Shown piece after piece: positions 1 through 5,453 of a stretch of DNA of 10,486 bases. Source of the DNA: Sulfurovum sp. (GTDB lineage Bacteria > Campylobacterota > Campylobacteria > Campylobacterales > Sulfurovaceae). The position numbers were made by a program, and so were the translations under genes. The notes under the pieces are model-generated. The model saw nothing but the letters and a program-made list of their open reading frames with translations. It did no database searches and was not told the DNA's origin. Where the stretch lies: contig JAUXGC010000033.1 of assembly GCA_030622375.1 (NCBI GenBank), positions 1 to 10,486 on the forward strand, in the 5' to 3' direction. How positions within the stretch are numbered: the first letter of the stretch is position 1; each line of letters starts with the position of its first letter.

Positions 1-832
1 CAACTATTGGTATTCTTTTAGTGTAGTTAATATACTCCACTACATCTTTTCTAAGCGTTCTTTTTACTATTGGTTTTAGTCTCTCTTTGAGGTCGCTCAT
101 ATCGCTTGTAGTTAAAGCAGTTGAGGAGAATTGTTTTCTAAAAGACTTTTTATCTCCAAATACAAAATCATCTATAACACTTACTAAGCCATATATTTCA
201 AGTAAAGAGTTTTGGAGTGGGGTAGCCGTAAGTAAAATCTTTTTTGTTTCTCTTAGAGCATTGGCAATAGCAAATGACATTTTAGCTTTTTCGCCACGGT
301 GGTAGTTTCTCATCTTATGAGCTTCATCTATGACTGCTAATTGAAAATCAGCTAAGAACATCGCTTCATTATGTCTTGAAGCAAACTGATAAGAGGTTAT
401 AACTATCTTATCTTTTTGTTCAAAAGGGTTTTTATTACCTTTGGCTACTTCTTCCTTGTAGCTTTTGCCATCTAAAATAAAACTATCTAAAAAGAACTTC
501 TCTTTAAGCTCCATAGACCACTGTTTTCTAAGACTTGATGGTGCTATGATAAGTATCTTTCTTTTTCTCTCACTCCAATACTGAGTAAGAACAAGACCAG
601 CTTCAATGGTTTTACCAAGACCCACTTCATCAGCTAATATAACCCCCTTTGATAAAGGCGACTTAAAGGCAAATAAAGCTGCTTCAACTTGATGAGGGTT
701 CAAGTCTATTTGAGCGTTAAAGATTGACTGAGATAATTTATCAATAGAGTTAGCACTGTTTTGTAGTGTTAATAGGTGAGCATAATATTTTGTGTGGTAT
801 TGTGTGAAGTTGATAATATTATCCTTGATGAT
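1..832 (-). CDS. SNF2-family DEAD/DEAH-type helicase, N-terminal part (partial, no canonical start)
   Basis: The minus-strand frame is open from the left edge to 832 (277 codons visible) and gives the N-terminal ATPase half of a SNF2-like helicase. Counting from the ATC at 830-832, I see the family N-terminus (TQYHTKYYAHLL, 10-21), LNPHQVEAALFAF (44-56), Walker A DEVGLGKT (68-75), SSLRKQW (99-105), TSYQFAS (146-152), Walker B IDEAH (168-172), motif III LLTATPLQNSLLE (200-212) and a TLRKDV stretch (259-264) typical just before the second RecA-like lobe, which lies outside the window. Such ATP-driven DNA translocases are common in accessory and defence islands; the exact role is unknown. There is no ATG, GTG or TTG before the conserved N-terminus. 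An AAGGAT at 821-826 could serve only ATT (815-817) or ATC codons. The 5' end is therefore probably damaged or uses a rare start. The domains themselves are uninterrupted. Confidence 0.85.
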   Translation of the reverse strand, partial: MIKDNIINFTQYHTKYYAHLLTLQNSANSIDKLSQSIFNAQIDLNPHQVEAALFAFKSPLSKGVILADEVGLGKTIEAGLVLTQYWSERKRKILIIAPSSLRKQWSMELKEKFFLDSFILDGKSYKEEVAKGNKNPFEQKDKIVITSYQFASRHNEAMFLADFQLAVIDEAHKMRNYHRGEKAKMSFAIANALRETKKILLTATPLQNSLLEIYGLVSVIDDFVFGDKKSFRKQFSSTALTTSDMSDLKERLKPIVKRTLRKDVVEYINYTKRIPIV

Positions 833-971
833 TTAATGCTTCTATTGGCAAAGTTATTTCTTCTATAAATTTAGAGATATATACAATATATTTTGAAAAA
901 TATTTATCACTGAATTGTACTTTTCTTAAATCTTTTAAAAAACTCTTATGTCGCTTAACTATTAACACCAT
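819..971 (-). pseudogene. YafQ/RelE-type toxin, 3'-truncated remnant
   Basis: A 50-codon frame overlaps the antitoxin end by 17 bp, the usual antitoxin-toxin arrangement. It starts at ATG 969-971 or GTG 966-968, with AGAGG at 974-978. The product begins MVLIVKRHKSFLKDLRK, continues with SDKYFSKYIVYISKFIEE and ends TLPIEALNHQG, which matches the N-terminal half of YafQ-like ribosome-dependent mRNA interferases (two helices, then the 'LP..aldH.L.G.W' turn). Full-length relatives are about 90 residues. The missing 40 or so residues carry the beta-sheet core and the catalytic His/Asp residues, so the product should be inactive as a nuclease. The stop (819-821) lies beside the first codons of the helicase frame, which suggests a recombination breakpoint rather than a point mutation. 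Family assignment is by pattern recall and is moderately sure; the truncation is seen directly. Confidence 0.7.
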
Positions 972-1230
972 AGCCTCTTTTATGTTCTTCAATCATCTCT
1001 TCTAGAGTAATCTCTTCCATATTAATACCTATTTCAGCATCTTGCATAGCTGCCAATGTTTCTTCATTGGGAATTTTAAGTTCAAAAGGTATACCCCTCT
1101 CACGCTTAATGCCTTTCATAAACATAGTAATGGCTTGTGAAGTACTTAACCCTATCTCAGAAAGTATTTTTTCTACATCTTCTTTTAATTCTACATCTAT
1201 TCTAGCTCTTACAGTTGCATTTAGTGCCAT
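955..1230 (-). CDS. RelB/DinJ-family antitoxin
   Basis: A 91-residue protein with the RelB/DinJ layout: an N-terminal ribbon-helix-helix DNA-binding part (MALNATVRARIDVELKEDVE, then ILSEIGLSTSQAITMFMKGI), the linker GIPFELKIPNEETLAAMQ, and an acidic C-terminal tail that would wrap the toxin. In this family the antitoxin neutralises a YafQ/RelE toxin and, as dimer or complex, represses its own promoter. I prefer the ATG at 1228-1230 because AAAGGA (1237-1242) lies 6 nt upstream and the protein then starts as its relatives do. The in-frame ATG at 1249-1251 overlaps the -10 box, so it should not lie inside the transcript. The partner toxin directly downstream is truncated, so this antitoxin is probably an orphan that may still act as a regulator. 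Confident on family, less on present function. Confidence 0.9.
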   Translation of the reverse strand: MALNATVRARIDVELKEDVEKILSEIGLSTSQAITMFMKGIKRERGIPFELKIPNEETLAAMQDAEIGINMEEITLEEMIEEHKRGYGVNS

Positions 1231-1236
1231 CTTTAA

Positions 1237-1242
1237 TCCTTT
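1237..1242 (-). promoter_or_regulatory. Ribosome binding site of the antitoxin gene
   Basis: AAAGGA on the minus strand, 6 nt before the ATG at 1228-1230. It settles the choice of start against the upstream in-frame ATG at 1249-1251. Confidence 0.7.
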
Positions 1243-1248
1243 CTTATT

Positions 1249-1274
1249 CATTGTAGCACATATAGGCTACAATG
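1249..1274. promoter_or_regulatory. Palindromic operator of the toxin-antitoxin promoter
   Basis: A perfect 9-bp inverted repeat, CATTGTAGC at 1249-1257 and GCTACAATG at 1266-1274, separated by 8 bp. It spans the -10 element and most of the spacer of the promoter at 1250-1278. Ribbon-helix-helix antitoxins usually repress by binding such palindromes over their own promoter, so binding here would block RNA polymerase. The repeat and its position are seen; the regulator is inferred. Confidence 0.7.
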
Positions 1275-1278
1275 TCAA
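1250..1278 (-). promoter_or_regulatory. Sigma-70 promoter of the antitoxin-toxin locus
   Basis: On the minus strand TTGACA (1273-1278) and TACAAT (1250-1255) are separated by exactly 17 bp, a near-consensus housekeeping promoter. Transcription would begin near 1243, giving a short leader with the ribosome binding site at 1237-1242. It lies only about 20 bp beyond the folP stop codon, with no obvious terminator between, so folP read-through could also reach the locus. Confidence 0.75.
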
Positions 1279-1298
1279 TATTTATAATTAATTTTTAC

Positions 1299-2441
1299 TT
1301 ACAGCATAGCTTCCAAAACTGCCAAAGCCTGCTTATGTTCTGCTACATCATGGCATCGAATTATGCTTGCTCCGTTTTCCACTGCTTTAATATGTATGGC
1401 TAGCGTTCCAGAGAGTCGTTCATCTACTTTAGCAGGGATGATGTTGTCTATCATCGATTTTCGGCTTGCCCCTATGAGCAGTTCACACCCAAAGCGTTTA
1501 AAGTGATTTAAATTTTTAATCAGAGTAATGTTATGTTTTAGAGTTTTTCCAAAACCTATGCCTACATCCAAGATGATGTTTTCTCTACTAAGCCCCAAAG
1601 CCTCACACTTAGCTATACGCTCCTCAAAAAACTCACTTACCTCAACCATAACATCATCATATTTAGGATTTTTTTGCATGGTTTGTGGGTTGCCTTGCAT
1701 ATGCATAATGCAGAGTTTTACGTCATATTTAACTGCCAACTCTATGAGCTTTTTATCACTAGCACCTGTAATATCATTAATAATGGAAAATCCACTCTTT
1801 AGGGCATACTTTACAACCGATGGCGTGTAACTGTCTATGCTAAAGGTAGCTTTTTTATAGAGTTTTTTCTCTTTAATAATGTCACATATAGGTTTAATAC
1901 GCTTCAACTCTTCATCTTCACTCACTACATCGGATCCAGGACGAGAAGAGACTGCACCAATGTCAAGAATAGTGGCACCCTCTTCTATCATCTTCTCACA
2001 TTGAGAAATAGCATCATTTGACAAAAATCTACTGCCCTCAAAAAAACTATCATCATTGGCATTAAGCACACCCATGATTTTGGTAGGATACTGTTTCTTT
2101 ATGGAGAGAGATTTTTTAAGCTCAAGTGCTACTGATTTTAGTCCAAAAGGTTGTGCCAACTCTTTGCGAGAAAGAAGTTCTATATGTTTTTTGGTTCCTA
2201 TTAAAATACAATCATAAGTAGGTTTTTCATTGAGTATCACTCCACCAGGAACTGCAAGTTCTGCTCCAACACTTAAAGAATCTTGTTTAAGAATGTTTGC
2301 TGCGGGTGCCTTTAAATCTTTAATGAAAAAATAGAGAAGCTCCATCTTTTTTGCCATAATACCCACACCACCACTCTCTACACCAAGTGCCTTGAGTACA
2401 GCTTTTTTGTCTGAAATGTTACCAAGTTTATAGATATACAT
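1299..2441 (-). CDS. folP: Dihydropteroate synthase with Campylobacterota-type N-terminal extension
   Basis: Cytoplasmic folate-pathway enzyme that joins p-aminobenzoate to 6-hydroxymethyl-dihydropterin pyrophosphate; it is the sulfonamide target. With the start at ATG 2439-2441 it has 380 residues, against about 280 in most bacteria. The catalytic TIM barrel occupies about residue 120 to the end: MGVLNANDDSF (123-133), DIGAVSSRPGS (160-170), FSIDSYTPSV, IINDITG, MHMQGNPQTMQ, DVGIGFGK (292-299), GASRKS (324-329) and CHDV near the end. Several motifs deviate from the textbook forms (NAND for NVTPD, DVG for DPG). Residues 1-120 form a separate alpha/beta-looking segment that I recall from Campylobacter and Helicobacter FolP but cannot assign a function. 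AAAGGA lies about 10 nt before the start. An earlier in-frame GTG at 2486 is rejected because it lies inside the hairpin. Last gene of the rppH-lysC-hobA-holB-folP cluster. Confidence 0.93.
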   Translation of the reverse strand: MYIYKLGNISDKKAVLKALGVESGGVGIMAKKMELLYFFIKDLKAPAANILKQDSLSVGAELAVPGGVILNEKPTYDCILIGTKKHIELLSRKELAQPFGLKSVALELKKSLSIKKQYPTKIMGVLNANDDSFFEGSRFLSNDAISQCEKMIEEGATILDIGAVSSRPGSDVVSEDEELKRIKPICDIIKEKKLYKKATFSIDSYTPSVVKYALKSGFSIINDITGASDKKLIELAVKYDVKLCIMHMQGNPQTMQKNPKYDDVMVEVSEFFEERIAKCEALGLSRENIILDVGIGFGKTLKHNITLIKNLNHFKRFGCELLIGASRKSMIDNIIPAKVDERLSGTLAIHIKAVENGASIIRCHDVAEHKQALAVLEAML

Positions 2442-2470
2442 AATAGAATTTTCCTTTAACTTACACAATT

Positions 2471-2496
2471 GGTGTTGTGGGGACACAACACCCTAC
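2471..2496 (-). repeat. REP-like hairpin with GTAG foot, between holB and folP
   Basis: On the minus strand a GTAG tetranucleotide (2493-2496) is followed directly by a perfect hairpin: 9-bp arms GGTGTTGTG and CACAACACC around a TCCC loop (2471-2492). GTAG at the 5' foot of a palindrome is the hallmark of REP elements mobilised by Y1 (RAYT/TnpA-REP) transposases. No U-tract follows on either strand, so a rho-independent terminator is unlikely. In the operon mRNA the hairpin would sit 29 nt before the folP start and could affect transcript stability. Only one copy is visible here, so the repeat status is inferred. Confidence 0.5.
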
Positions 2497-2503
2497 AGAT
2501 ATT

Positions 2504-3124
2504 TTAGCGTTTTTTTCTTGCTAAAAGTTTCAAAAGAAGTGTATTTAATACAAACTGGGGTGAAGAGCCTACATCTAAGGCTATAAATGAATTTGAAAAG
2601 AGAGTGAGGGTTTTTTCATCTAGATTATAACTTTGTGACAAAATAGCCTCTTTTACAATGTTCTCTACTAAAATCTTCATAGATTTGGCATCTGTACGCT
2701 TGTGTGTCTGTATGAACTCGTATACGGTAGCCAAAGAGAGCTGATTTAAATCCAATCCTAGCATCTCCTCCTCTATGTTTTCATTCAATACTACAATAGG
2801 TAAGCGTGAGCGTATGGTATCTAGTATAATTGCTTTACTCGGCACAAGAAGTATAAACTCTTTTTTAGGAGGAGGCTCTTCTATAACTTTTAAGAGTTTG
2901 TTTTGTACTATGGGAGAGAATCTTTTAGCCCCAAGAATGATAATAGTAATCTCTTCACTTGCCATATATGCTTTTTCTATGGCAAGTTTTGCATCTTCTA
3001 CTAAAAAGGTATCTTCTTTGATTATCTTTACAAAGTGCTGAGTTGTCTTTAGTGCTTCAAGCTTAGCTATAGTGCCTTCTATGTCGCTTGTGATAATAAC
3101 TTGGCTCATTAATATAATACTCAT
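2504..3124 (-). CDS. holB: DNA polymerase III delta' subunit, minimal form
   Basis: A 206-residue clamp-loader subunit, clearly shorter than the roughly 330-residue E. coli protein. Recognisable are ITIIILGAKRFSPIVQNKLLKVIEEPP (60-85, the region in which clamp-loader proteins carry the sensor 1 helix and EEPP) and the TIRSR motif (103-107), which in delta' supplies the arginine finger acting on a neighbouring ATPase subunit. The P-loop and zinc module of longer relatives are absent, and the C-terminal collar domain is small. It should help load the beta clamp at the replication fork. The ATG at 3122-3124 overlaps the hobA stop (ATGA), suggesting translational coupling; a second in-frame ATG at 3107-3109 is a reasonable alternative start. 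Placement beside hobA matches other Campylobacterota and strengthens the call. Confidence 0.85.
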   Translation of the reverse strand: MSIILMSQVIITSDIEGTIAKLEALKTTQHFVKIIKEDTFLVEDAKLAIEKAYMASEEITIIILGAKRFSPIVQNKLLKVIEEPPPKKEFILLVPSKAIILDTIRSRLPIVVLNENIEEEMLGLDLNQLSLATVYEFIQTHKRTDAKSMKILVENIVKEAILSQSYNLDEKTLTLFSNSFIALDVGSSPQFVLNTLLLKLLARKKR

Positions 3125-3669
3125 AACTCTAAATCTAAATCTCCAAATAGTGTTTCTGAAAGTGTTAAGTCAAACAGTTTATAGAGCTGTATTAGTTTTA
3201 TATCTAAAAGAGGGTCCGCGCTTCGTAATGCAAAACTATTTTGCACCTCTTCATCCATTACCCATAAAAAATTATTATTATTTCTGTAAACTAATTTTGT
3301 ATATGGATGATCTCCTCTGCCTATATACCAGATATAGTATCCATTTGGATAAGATATATCCAGCATATCTTCAAGGAGCTCTATATCTTGAGTAGAGCGT
3401 ATATTTTGCAGATTGGGAAAAGATTCACTAAGCTTATAAAAGGGTAGAAGTGGTCTATGTTTGCTTAAATTATTTATAGCATTTAAAATATAAGTACTAA
3501 ACCATATATGTGACTCATCCGTAACAATAAGTATAGTCTTTCCCTCTGCAACTTGCATAACGGCACTCTTTACTAAAGGAGTCCACTCGTATCTGTGCTC
3601 TTCCATCCATGAAAAACAGGACTCCTCTTCTCGTATCGTTTCAAGTGTCCATTGCAAAAGTTGTTTCAT
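3121..3669 (-). CDS. hobA: HobA, DnaA-binding initiator of chromosome replication
   Basis: A 182-residue protein that matches Helicobacter pylori HobA in length and landmarks: TDESHIWFSTYIL (50-62; 'ADSSRHWFLNYIL' in H. pylori, as I recall it), HRPLLPF (71-77), FLWVMDEE (134-141) and DPLLDIKLIQLYKLFD (152-167). HobA forms a tetramer with a SIS-like fold that binds domain I of DnaA and promotes its assembly at oriC; it is the functional counterpart of DiaA in other proteobacteria. It appears restricted to Campylobacterota, so it is a strong taxonomic marker. It starts 4 nt after the lysC stop and overlaps holB by 4 nt, tying replication initiation and clamp loading to one transcript with lysine synthesis. 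Assignment rests on recalled motifs plus synteny, and I am quite sure of it. Confidence 0.88.
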   Translation of the reverse strand: MKQLLQWTLETIREEESCFSWMEEHRYEWTPLVKSAVMQVAEGKTILIVTDESHIWFSTYILNAINNLSKHRPLLPFYKLSESFPNLQNIRSTQDIELLEDMLDISYPNGYYIWYIGRGDHPYTKLVYRNNNNFLWVMDEEVQNSFALRSADPLLDIKLIQLYKLFDLTLSETLFGDLDLEL

Positions 3670-3673
3670 AATA

Positions 3674-4879
3674 CTATCTATCTAGTCCATAAGCTTCATG
3701 TAGTGTACGGATTGCAAGCTCTCCGTAATTTTCGTCTATAATCATTGAAATTTTAATCTCCGAGGTAGATATCATCTGTATATTAATATTGTTTTGGGCA
3801 AGTACAGTAAAAGCTGCGGCAGCAACACCTGAGTGAGACTTCATGCCCACACCTACTACCGATACCTTACATACATGCTCATCAAAATCCATACCTTGCA
3901 TATCGTGATTGAAACTTTCCATTAGTTTTTTTGCATTTTCATGTTCGCTCTGTGGCACTGTAAATCCAAGGTTTGTCGAACCATCTGTTCCCATATTTTG
4001 GATAATCATATCAACATTTATATTTGCTTCAGCCAACATTGTAAAAATCTCAGCTGCTATGCCTGGTCTATCTGAAACACCTCTAAGCGTTACTCTTGCT
4101 TGGTTTTTATCAAGGACAATACCACTTACCAATACCTCTTCCATACTATTGCTCTCCTTTGTTATTAGTGTACCCTTATTGTCAGAAAAACTACTTTTAG
4201 CATATAGTTTTACATTAAGTTTTTTTGCCAACTCTACTGAACGACTCTGCAACACTTTAGCCCCCAATGAAGAGAGTTCAAGCATTTCATCATATGAAAT
4301 GGTATCTAGTTTTTTTGCGTTTGGTTCTATACGAGGGTCTGTTGTATAGATGCCATCTACATCAGAGTAAATTTCACATCTATCCGCATTTAATGCACCT
4401 GCTAACGCAACTGCGGAGAGGTCTGAACCACCACGCCCAAGTGTAGTAATAGATCCCTCTTTATTGGTCCCTTGAAAACCTGCCACAACAACAATCTTCC
4501 CCTGTTCAATAGCATTTTGCATTGCAGTTGGGTCGATAGATTCAATACGTGCATAGGTATGTGTATCGTCTGTAATAATCCCTGCTCCACGTCCAGTCAT
4601 AGCTACTGCATCGAAACCTTTTGCTTGTAAAGCTATAGAGAGCAATGAGGCAGTTACTCTCTCTCCTGAACTAAGAAGCATATCCATCTCTTTTTTTGCA
4701 GGCTCTGACGTAAAATGCTTTGCGTACCCCACCAACTTATTTGTCTCGCCACTCATTGCAGATACAACAACTACAATATCATTTCCATCTTCTTTTACTT
4801 TGATTATACGATTTGTTACATTTTCTATGCGCTCCAAATCTCCAACACTTGTACCACCATACTTATGTACCACTAACAT
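3674..4879 (-). CDS. lysC: Aspartate kinase
   Basis: Phosphorylates aspartate with ATP, the committed step towards diaminopimelate/lysine, threonine and methionine. The 401-residue length fits a monofunctional enzyme. The catalytic amino-acid-kinase domain shows KYGGTSVG (6-13), SSGERVTA (70-77), AMTGRGAGI (93-101), TLGRGGSDLSAVALA (146-160), SDVDGIYTTDPR (172-183) and ELSSLGAKVLQSRSVE (201-216). Two ACT domains follow (about 265-401), with GVSDRPGIAAEIF and GVGMKSHSGVAAAAF as their binding loops, so feedback inhibition by pathway amino acids is expected. The ATG directly follows the rppH stop with no gap, and AGAGGGATT within the end of rppH acts as ribosome binding site. No anomalies were seen. 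Confidence 0.97.
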   Translation of the reverse strand: MLVVHKYGGTSVGDLERIENVTNRIIKVKEDGNDIVVVVSAMSGETNKLVGYAKHFTSEPAKKEMDMLLSSGERVTASLLSIALQAKGFDAVAMTGRGAGIITDDTHTYARIESIDPTAMQNAIEQGKIVVVAGFQGTNKEGSITTLGRGGSDLSAVALAGALNADRCEIYSDVDGIYTTDPRIEPNAKKLDTISYDEMLELSSLGAKVLQSRSVELAKKLNVKLYAKSSFSDNKGTLITKESNSMEEVLVSGIVLDKNQARVTLRGVSDRPGIAAEIFTMLAEANINVDMIIQNMGTDGSTNLGFTVPQSEHENAKKLMESFNHDMQGMDFDEHVCKVSVVGVGMKSHSGVAAAAFTVLAQNNINIQMISTSEIKISMIIDENYGELAIRTLHEAYGLDR

Positions 4880-5347
4880 TTAAATCAATCCCTCTTGTAT
4901 AAAATAATTAATTACTCTGCGATAGGTTCTACGCTTAAAATATGTTGCTTTTTTAAATAGCTGTTCATAATTTACAAACTCATACTCTTTAAATTCTGGA
5001 ATATCATAGGCTTGTAAGTTAATCACTGCTTCTTCCTTAAGACGTACCAAAAAATACTTTTGAGTCTGCCCATCAAAAGGATATATTTTCCCTTTTGATT
5101 TTTCTGGAAAATCATAAGATATCCACTCAGGAAACTCTCCCAAAACATCTACATCATTACAACCAATCTCCTCTAGAAGTTCTCTATAAAGTGCATCGAA
5201 AGGAGTTTCTCCCTCATCAATACCACCTTGAGGGAATTGCCATACATTCCTAATATCACTTCTGTGAGCTATAAAAAACTCACACTTATGGGGGTATCTA
5301 GAGGAGAGTATTATAGCTGCAACATTTGGGCGATAACACTTTTTCAT
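4880..5347 (-). CDS. rppH: RNA pyrophosphohydrolase (Nudix hydrolase)
   Basis: A 155-residue Nudix protein. The Nudix box is complete at residues 41-63 (G-x5-E-x7-REL-x-EE-x-G form, with REL at 55-57, E59, E60, G62), preceded by WQFPQGG (36-42), the signature of the RppH/NudH type. It converts the 5'-triphosphate of transcripts to monophosphate, exposing them to RNase decay; older annotations call it a dinucleoside polyphosphate hydrolase. The start YRPNVAAIIL and the C-terminal FKRRTYRRVINYF stretch also fit the family. It is the first gene of the minus-strand operon and is divergent from hemW, and its stop abuts lysC. The leader before the ATG has only a weak GTGAG as ribosome binding site. 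Confidence 0.93.
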   Translation of the reverse strand: MKKCYRPNVAAIILSSRYPHKCEFFIAHRSDIRNVWQFPQGGIDEGETPFDALYRELLEEIGCNDVDVLGEFPEWISYDFPEKSKGKIYPFDGQTQKYFLVRLKEEAVINLQAYDIPEFKEYEFVNYEQLFKKATYFKRRTYRRVINYFIQEGLI

Positions 5348-5369
5348 CTATACTGCTCACTTAAATCAA

Positions 5370-5375
5370 TTTATA
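5370..5375 (-). promoter_or_regulatory. Possible -10 box for the rppH operon
   Basis: TATAAA on the minus strand in the 106-bp divergent intergenic region, about 22 bp before the rppH ATG. No good -35 is seen, but Campylobacterota sigma-70 promoters often lack one. A weak call based on position and composition only. Confidence 0.3.
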
Positions 5376-5417
5376 AACCTAAACCAAACCCACAAAGTTT
5401 TCTGATATTATTTTATC

Positions 5418-5423
5418 TAAAAT
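5418..5423 (+). promoter_or_regulatory. Possible -10 box for hemW
   Basis: TAAAAT on the plus strand, preceded by T-rich tracts as is common at Campylobacterota promoters. Transcription would start near 5430, leaving a short leader with the ribosome binding site at 5441-5447. Weak evidence; no -35 recognised. Confidence 0.3.
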
Positions 5424-5440
5424 AGAGTTATATCCATTTG

Positions 5441-5447
5441 AAAAGAG
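5441..5447 (+). promoter_or_regulatory. Ribosome binding site that sets the hemW TTG start
   Basis: AAAAGAG lies 6 nt before TTG 5454-5456. As no ATG or GTG precedes the conserved iron-sulfur cysteines, this site makes the TTG the likely start. Confidence 0.6.
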
Positions 5448-5453
5448 TTCAAT

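Noticed and set aside
1231..1251. Upstream in-frame ATG as the antitoxin start
   Set aside because: It overlaps the -10 box of the promoter and would not be inside the transcript; AAAGGA and the family N-terminus fit ATG 1228-1230.
2442..2486. Upstream in-frame GTG as the folP start
   Set aside because: The extra 15 residues are only the translation of the hairpin and spacer; ATG 2439-2441 has its own AAAGGA.
2465..2500. Rho-independent terminator between holB and folP
   Set aside because: The hairpin is strong, but neither strand has a U-tract after it.
3909..4349. Plus-strand frame of 146 codons within lysC
   Set aside because: It is antisense to the strongly conserved aspartate kinase and shows no domain or ribosome binding site; similar antisense frames lie in folP (1528-1830), holB (2775-3041) and other genes.
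5348..5453. Small RNA or riboswitch in the divergent intergenic region
   Set aside because: No stable hairpin or conserved motif is visible; it looks like a plain AT-rich divergent promoter region.
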